A stretch of DNA of 64,000 nucleotides from Sedimentisphaera salicampi (GTDB lineage Bacteria > Planctomycetota > Phycisphaerae > Sedimentisphaerales > Sedimentisphaeraceae). How positions within the stretch are numbered: position 1 is the stretch's first letter; every line of letters starts with the position of its first letter. A model generated the notes under the pieces. It was not told where the DNA came from, did no database searches, and worked only from the letters and a program-made list of their open reading frames with translations. The translations under genes and the position numbers were made by a program. The DNA is taken from positions 558,001 through 622,000 of the forward strand of contig NZ_CP021023.1 of NCBI RefSeq assembly GCF_002117005.1, given 5' to 3'. This document shows positions 59,218 through 64,000 of this stretch, piece by piece.

Positions 59218-60040
59218 CCCCGAGAAGCTCAGAAAAATCCTTGAAGGTCTATACCAGAAATACAATACTCCAGAATATATCAGCTCTGATCCGGTTATGT
59301 TTGTCCATCGTTACAGAAGTCGGGAAGATATGGAAATAGCTGCTTTTATCGCTTCCTCACTTGCATACGGACGTGTTGCGCAGGTGAAAAAATCTGTGGA
59401 CAATCTTCTCTCAAGGATGGGCAAAAGCCCGAGAGATTTCATTGAAAGCTTCAGCAGGAAAGAGGCAGATAAGCTCTCAGGCTTCAAACACAGATTTAAT
59501 ACAGGCGAGGATTTTGCCTTGCTGTTCAGCGGATTCAAGGAACTTATTGCTCAATTCGCAAGCCTGGAAAACGCCTTTAACCACTGTATTGAACAAGACG
59601 ATCGAAACGTTATCCCGGCTTTAACAAAATTCACTCATTTGCTTAGGGAAAGAGCAGGCAAAAAGAAATCAAGGGGGTTCAGCTATCTAATCGCAGATCC
59701 TGAATCTAAGAGCCCCTGCAAACGGCTGAATATGTTTCTTCGCTGGACAGTACGCAAAGACGGCGTTGATCCCGGGCCTTGGGAAAAAATCGGGGCTGAA
59801 AGGCTTATAATCCCGCTGGACACCCATCTAATCAGGCTGTGCAGGATCCTATGCCTTCATAAAAGCAACAATCCTACTCTGAAAACCGCAAGGGAAGTTA
59901 CAGAACAATTTGCCCTTATCTGCCCTGAAGATCCCGTAAAATACGACTTTGCACTCAGCAGAATCGGTATCGTTGAAAACTGCAACGGCTCAGGCTGCAC
60001 ATACTGCGGGACCTGTGAGCTGAAGAGCTACTGCGGCTGA
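59210..60040 (+). CDS. TIGR02757 family protein (DUF2400)
   Basis: The 276-residue protein matches TIGR02757 by eye: D-P-V-M-F-V-H-R-Y, D-M-E-I-A-A-F-I-A-S-S-L-A-Y-G-R-V, R-W-T-V-R-K-D-G-V-D-P-G-P-W, and a cysteine-rich end with C-N-G-S-G-C-T-Y-C-G-T-C. The cysteines may bind a metal or cluster, in the manner of helix-hairpin-helix DNA glycosylases, but the function is not established. The ATG at 59210 overlaps the CDF stop; an ATG 30 bp upstream lies deeper in that gene. Confidence 0.88.
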   Translation: MNNPEKLRKILEGLYQKYNTPEYISSDPVMFVHRYRSREDMEIAAFIASSLAYGRVAQVKKSVDNLLSRMGKSPRDFIESFSRKEADKLSGFKHRFNTGEDFALLFSGFKELIAQFASLENAFNHCIEQDDRNVIPALTKFTHLLRERAGKKKSRGFSYLIADPESKSPCKRLNMFLRWTVRKDGVDPGPWEKIGAERLIIPLDTHLIRLCRILCLHKSNNPTLKTAREVTEQFALICPEDPVKYDFALSRIGIVENCNGSGCTYCGTCELKSYCG

Positions 60041-60046
60041 GCAGGC

Positions 60047-60814
60047 TTAGAAGCTGTAGCTTACGCCCATCATCGTGCTTACAGAATAATCCCTGCCAAC
60101 TATCGGACTCTCGCGAACGGTATCATCTGCAAACTGAATTGATGCCGAGCCGAATACAGACCACTTCTCGTTTAATGAATACTGGGCGAAAACAGAGCCG
60201 TATGGGCTTACACTGCCAGACGGAGAATACTCCTGCCTGCCAGCCTTTGCCTCACCCTCAAGCACGCCATAGTAGTAGCGATTGTAGTTGTCGTCGTAAA
60301 CATTTAACCCAAGCTTTGGGAGAACCATAAGGTTCGCCTGCCTGAAAAGCCTGCCTGCATATATATCCGCATAATAGCCCTGATGCTCTGAGAGCAGATC
60401 AGCAAACGCCGAAATTCCAAGGACATATTTGCCCGTTGTGAATTTAGCTGCAAGGCCTCCTTCAAGCGTGGAGTTGCGGTCAAGCCCCTCAAGGGCGTCG
60501 CTGTAGTATGTCTCAAAAGGCTCGCCTCGGTATTTAAATACCGCATCAAGCTGCATTTCCCTGGTTTTGGCGAAGGTATAGCCGAAGGATCGTCCGCTGA
60601 TGAAAACATCGCCGAACTCGGCTGTTATCGCCGGCACCGGCTCGCCGCGGGTGTCTGTACCTTTGTAGAGGTCTCTATAAACCACGGCTCCAACGCCTAC
60701 TGATACCTTTGAGTCAGACAGAAAACTCTCCCAGTCTGCCATGTCTGCGGAACGGTCTGTGGAGGCGAGGCCTGCAGAAACGGTTAGTATTAAAGCTGCA
60801 AATGTTAATCTCAT
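60047..60814 (-). CDS. MipA/OmpV family outer-membrane protein
   Basis: The 255-residue product has a signal peptide (M-R-L-T-F-A-A-L-I-L-T-V-S-A-G-L-A). Beta strands typical of MipA/OmpV follow: V-S-V-G-V-G-A-V-V-Y-R-D-L-Y-K-G, F-G-D-V-F-I-S-G-R-S-F-G-Y, and G-L-D-R-N-S-T-L-E-G-G. The chain ends G-V-S-Y-S-F with a C-terminal Phe. GGGAG precedes the ATG. Family members are outer-membrane barrels linked to murein enzyme scaffolds or porin-like roles. It is convergent with the TIGR02757 gene with only 6 bp between stops. Confidence 0.8.
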   Translation of the reverse strand: MRLTFAALILTVSAGLASTDRSADMADWESFLSDSKVSVGVGAVVYRDLYKGTDTRGEPVPAITAEFGDVFISGRSFGYTFAKTREMQLDAVFKYRGEPFETYYSDALEGLDRNSTLEGGLAAKFTTGKYVLGISAFADLLSEHQGYYADIYAGRLFRQANLMVLPKLGLNVYDDNYNRYYYGVLEGEAKAGRQEYSPSGSVSPYGSVFAQYSLNEKWSVFGSASIQFADDTVRESPIVGRDYSVSTMMGVSYSF

Positions 60815-60917
60815 AATATTCTCCCTAATTGATGTTTGAGGTTAATCTAACAGATACTATACCTGTCTGCAAGAGAAAAATGGAGATAAACAACAACTCT
60901 TGCTTAAAATCGATTCT

Positions 60918-60944
60918 TTGCAATGAGCCGGTGAGTGGTATAAT
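60918..60944 (+). promoter_or_regulatory. Candidate promoter for the M60-like peptidase gene
   Basis: TATAAT lies at 60939-60944 and TTGCAA at 60918-60923, with a short 15-base spacer. The start codon is 75 bp downstream. Confidence 0.4.
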
Positions 60945-61019
60945 GTGCTGAATGGATTATAATTTACCGCTGGTTTGCATCATTGATTTAAATCTAAATT
61001 TATGAATAAAGGGCGAAAT

Positions 61020-63203
61020 ATGATAAAGAAAGCGATTACAGCGTCTCTACTGCTCTCTGCAGTATGTTTAGGGGGTTATGGAGAGCTGCTCAAGCAGGAT
61101 TTTGCCAAGCTCACCGAAAACGTTGAGGAGGTTGCCTCTCCCGGCGTGCCGGGGCCTGTTTGTATATTCCGTCCATACACGATTCCGCTTTGCTTAAGCG
61201 GAAATTACGGCGGGCAGAAGGTGGCAGCAGCGGCCGGACGTACAAGGGAAGGCCGGTTTGTATGCTTCGGCCACGGAGGATACCTCAACCCATCTGAGAT
61301 TGAGAAGGCAGATACTTCTGTGCTGTTTGAGAACTGCGTTAAATGGCTCGCCAGCACGGAAGGCAGGGCAAAAGTTGCGGTGGTGGGGAATAAGCCGCTT
61401 TGCGAACTTTTTGAGAAATCACACTACGATGCGAGAAACCTCAACTTTTCAGATACCGAAAAAATTATGGACTCAGACCTGCTCGTTTTTGATGCGGGAA
61501 AGCTGAAGAAAGAGCAATTCGAGCTTTTGGATAAATACCTCAAACAGGGAAACGGAATTATGACCGCAATGCTGGGCTGGGGCTGGAAACAGATTCACGG
61601 CGGCAAAGACTTGAGGGAAGACTGCCCTGCCAACGAGTTCTTTTCTCAGTATGGGGTTGTATGGGCGGACGGATATCTCGAGCCGAACGAAAACGGGCAT
61701 ATGGCGGCAGCGGATGAACTCAAAGAGAGCCACAACAGCCTCTTGGCTTTTGAACAGATGAAAAAGCTCAAAGAGAGCGAAAATAAGCTCAAAATCCGTC
61801 AGATCGGGGAATCAATCGAACTTGCAGCTCTTTCCCTTCCGAGCGAGGAACCTGCTCTGATGCGTGAACTAAAACGTATTGCCCGCTCACGTTCGGTAAT
61901 ACCCTCAGGCGAAAATCCAGTAACAGCGAATGATGTGGCTTCGAGAGCTGCGATTACAGTATTCAGCCGAACACTGGAAGAAAGCAGACCAGAGCAGATT
62001 AAGCCGCACCCTTCCGCCAAAAAATTCCCGGGGGCTGTAAAAGAATCTGCCGGCAAAGTAATTCAAGAATTGGAGATTGATCTTTCTGTCCCGAGGTGGC
62101 ATTCTACTGGTCTGTACGCCCCTGCCGGCGAAGTAATAGAGGCGGTTTTGCCCGCTGAGCTCACCAAGAAAGGACTGAGCCTTCGGATAGGCTCCCATAA
62201 AGACAAGCTCTGGCACAAGGATGCCTGGAAAAGATTTCCCGATATAAGCAGAAGCTTCAGTCTCAGCTCCGAGAATACAAAATGCGCCTCCGCTTTTGGC
62301 GGGCTTATCTATATAAAAGTACCGAAAGATGCTCATGGTAAATCGAAAATTATTCTGAAAGGCCCAGCTCGGGCTCCATACTTCAAGCTTGGCAAGACAA
62401 GCGGTAAGCAATGGGAAGAACTTCGCAAAAGGCCTGCTCCATGGGGCGAGCTTGAGGGTAAGAACGTTGTAATAACCGTTCCCTCAGACAGGCTCAGGAA
62501 ACTGGAAAATCCTGAAGCTCTTATGAAAAAATGGGATGAGGTTCTTGATGCCTGCGCAGAGCTGAGGGGAGCTCCAATTCCAAGAAAGAGCCCGGAGAGA
62601 ATCGTGCCGGACGTGCAGATAAGCGCAGGTTATATGCATTCGGGATACCCGATAATGACACAGTCCGACCAGTTCGATACGCTTGCAGATATCAACACGT
62701 TAAAAAACGGCAGCTGGGGGCTTTTCCACGAAATTGGACATAATCACCAACGAAAGGCCTGGACTTTTTCCGGGGCCGGCGAGGTTACGGTAAATATTTT
62801 CACGGTTTACGTGTTTGATAAGGTCTGCGGGATTGACCCCCTTGAGGGCAGAATGAATGCCCGCAAAAGGCAGCAGCTAAAGGATGAATTCAAAGAAAAC
62901 GGCGGAACATTCGAATACTGGAAGAAAAACCCCTTCGTGGGGCTTTTATGCTATATGGAGCTTCAGGAGGAATTCGGCTGGGAGCCCTATAAAAAGGTTT
63001 TCAGGAAGTATGAAAAGATGAACCCCGAGGATCTACCGAAAAATGATTCCGAGAGGATAAACCGCTGGGTGCTTCTTTTCTCGCAAACTGTAGAAAAGAA
63101 TTTAGTCCCATTCTTCCGCGGCTGGGGATGGCCGGTATCAAATAAAACTGCTGAAAAGCTCAACAGCCTTCCTGTATGGCCGGAGTTAGAGAAAACGGAA
63201 TGA
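61020..63203 (+). CDS. Secreted M60-like zinc metallopeptidase
   Basis: From the ATG at 61020 (AGGG seven bases before) the 727-residue product begins with a signal peptide ending near G-G-Y-G. The first 220 residues resemble a class I amidotransferase-like fold (R-F-V-C-F-G-H-G-G-Y-L). The catalytic gluzincin motif is H-E-I-G-H-N-H-Q near residue 570, with a downstream Glu in G-A-G-E-V, matching the peptidase M60/enhancin pattern. Such enzymes cut glycoproteins, often mucin-like, with O-glycans near the cut site. The following sulfatase gene, 87 bp on, suggests coordinated attack on sulfated glycoproteins or glycans. Confidence 0.85.
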   Translation: MIKKAITASLLLSAVCLGGYGELLKQDFAKLTENVEEVASPGVPGPVCIFRPYTIPLCLSGNYGGQKVAAAAGRTREGRFVCFGHGGYLNPSEIEKADTSVLFENCVKWLASTEGRAKVAVVGNKPLCELFEKSHYDARNLNFSDTEKIMDSDLLVFDAGKLKKEQFELLDKYLKQGNGIMTAMLGWGWKQIHGGKDLREDCPANEFFSQYGVVWADGYLEPNENGHMAAADELKESHNSLLAFEQMKKLKESENKLKIRQIGESIELAALSLPSEEPALMRELKRIARSRSVIPSGENPVTANDVASRAAITVFSRTLEESRPEQIKPHPSAKKFPGAVKESAGKVIQELEIDLSVPRWHSTGLYAPAGEVIEAVLPAELTKKGLSLRIGSHKDKLWHKDAWKRFPDISRSFSLSSENTKCASAFGGLIYIKVPKDAHGKSKIILKGPARAPYFKLGKTSGKQWEELRKRPAPWGELEGKNVVITVPSDRLRKLENPEALMKKWDEVLDACAELRGAPIPRKSPERIVPDVQISAGYMHSGYPIMTQSDQFDTLADINTLKNGSWGLFHEIGHNHQRKAWTFSGAGEVTVNIFTVYVFDKVCGIDPLEGRMNARKRQQLKDEFKENGGTFEYWKKNPFVGLLCYMELQEEFGWEPYKKVFRKYEKMNPEDLPKNDSERINRWVLLFSQTVEKNLVPFFRGWGWPVSNKTAEKLNSLPVWPELEKTE

Positions 63204-63290
63204 GAGAATGTATATTCTTCTGCCGGAAGAGGCGAGGATGTTATATGAACGCGGCAAGTAAACGTTTTAATTTTTATGAGGAATTATCAA

Positions 63291-64000
63291 ATGAGCACCA
63301 GACGAGAATTTATGAAAAGTACAGCTGGGATTTTAGCTTCTTATGCTCTAACAGCCGCAGCTTCTGAAGCCCCAGTTAAAGACAAGCCAAATATCCTGCT
63401 GATTATGGCAGATGATATGGGTTATTCTGATGCCGAATGCTATGGAGGTGAAGTTCGCACGCCGAATTTATCTGCCCTTGCCGATAACGGCCTGCGTTTT
63501 ACCCAGCACTACTCTTCCGGCCGCTGCTGGCCTTCCCGCGCTTGCCTGCTAACTGGATACTATGCACAACATATACGCCGCGACAGCCTTCCGGGCATTA
63601 AAAAAGGGAAAAGACCCTCTTGGGCACCGACAGCACCTCATTTCTTGAAGCACGGTGGGTATAAATCTTACCACAGCGGGAAGTGGCACATTGACGGAAG
63701 TCCTGAGGAAGGCGGCTTCGACCGTACTTGGGGAAACCACAATAACGGCTGCGACTGGGACAGATTTTTTGACTCAAAACAATGGCAGGAAGGCGACCTG
63801 AAAGCCCCTGTAGAGAAAGGCGAAAAGTATTATTCCACTACAGCAATTGCAGACCACGCTATCGCCTGCTTAAAACTGCACAAGAAAAATAACCCTGACA
63901 AACCATTTTTCCAGTATATGGCTTTTTATTCGCCGCACTTCCCATTGCAGGCAATCCAAAAAGACATCGAATCATATCATGGTGTTTACCGAAAAGGCTG
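63291..64000 (+). CDS. Formylglycine-dependent sulfatase, N-terminal part (cut by window end)
   Basis: The open frame runs from the ATG at 63291 (GAGG nine bases before) to the window edge, 236 codons. The N-terminus carries a twin-arginine-like signal (S-T-R-R-E-F-M-K-S-T-A-G-I-L-A). The sulfatase fold starts P-N-I-L-L-I-M-A-D-D-M-G with the metal Asp pair. The signature C-W-P-S-R-A-C-L-L-T-G has Cys79, which is converted to formylglycine. G-K-W-H and S-P-H-F-P-L follow at expected places. It hydrolyses sulfate esters, probably on polysaccharide; the substrate cannot be told from this part. Confidence 0.95.
   Translation, partial: MSTRREFMKSTAGILASYALTAAASEAPVKDKPNILLIMADDMGYSDAECYGGEVRTPNLSALADNGLRFTQHYSSGRCWPSRACLLTGYYAQHIRRDSLPGIKKGKRPSWAPTAPHFLKHGGYKSYHSGKWHIDGSPEEGGFDRTWGNHNNGCDWDRFFDSKQWQEGDLKAPVEKGEKYYSTTAIADHAIACLKLHKKNNPDKPFFQYMAFYSPHFPLQAIQKDIESYHGVYRKG

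Noticed and set aside
63176-63367. 63-codon frame bridging the M60-like and sulfatase genes
   Set aside because: It overlaps the end of the peptidase and the signal region of the sulfatase, both of which have better starts and clear families.
1-64000. CRISPR array, rRNA genes, prophage or integrated conjugative element
   Set aside because: No regularly spaced direct repeats, rRNA sequence, integrase, phage structural genes or conjugation genes were recognised; the only mobile element seen is the insertion sequence at 8411-9918.

Overview
The window looks like chromosomal DNA of a planctomycete, most likely class Phycisphaerae and close to the Sedimentisphaerales. This is inferred from protein character, not from a marker gene. 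The supporting signs are: secreted LamG/Ig-like proteins ending in a dockerin-like N-G-D-C-x-V ... D-F-A ... W module, a formylglycine-type sulfatase next to an M60-like metallopeptidase, a TPR protein carrying RNA polymerase alpha C-terminal domains, a triple SPFH operon, outer-membrane barrel proteins, and moderate GC with AT-rich spacers. TTG start codons appear common.

Layout. 1-3.7 kb (minus): a tight operon paaK - ACT protein - ribBA - lipoprotein - start of an ECF sigma factor. 3.9-8.3 kb: two tandem paralogous secreted LamG proteins. 8.4-9.9 kb: a complete IS4-type insertion sequence with 16-bp perfect terminal repeats and a 9-bp target duplication. 10-17 kb (minus): a TrkH-type K+ transporter, serA, and a lipoprotein / DUF2752 / TPR-HEAT group. 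17-30 kb (minus): a compact eight-gene run: a seven-helix SPFH protein, HflC-like, HflK-like, a P1B metal ATPase, an ABC ATPase with a repeat-bearing tail, its permease, a TPR-like membrane-anchored protein, and PcrA helicase. 30-39.6 kb (plus): a second, orphan ABC-2 permease, the TPR/double alpha-CTD protein, SpoIID-like protein, tgt, purQ, an MscS channel, a DUF481 barrel and a glycosyltransferase-like protein. 39.6-47 kb: tkt (minus), tRNA-Gly(GCC), trigger factor, a divergent mnmE, a glucose-6-phosphate-isomerase-like protein and a multi-pass membrane protein. 47-50 kb (plus): a eukaryote-type UDP-sugar pyrophosphorylase, a lipoprotein and galE. 50-53 kb (minus): adhE with a Rex-like operator, then a 0.6-kb AT-rich region with repeats. 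53.7-60.8 kb: a ferredoxin-like protein, an MBL hydrolase, dapA, pdxJ, plsC, cmk, a CDF transporter, a TIGR02757 protein and a MipA/OmpV barrel. 61-64 kb (plus): M60-like peptidase and a sulfatase cut by the window end.

Taken together, central metabolism (serine, purine, riboflavin, pyridoxal phosphate, lysine, pentose phosphate), fermentative ethanol metabolism with likely redox control, and extracellular breakdown of sulfated glycans or glycoproteins fit an anaerobic or facultative heterotroph with a diderm envelope. The least explained parts are the SPFH/P-type ATPase/ABC operon, the TPR-alpha-CTD protein, and the divergent MnmE with its PGI-like partner.
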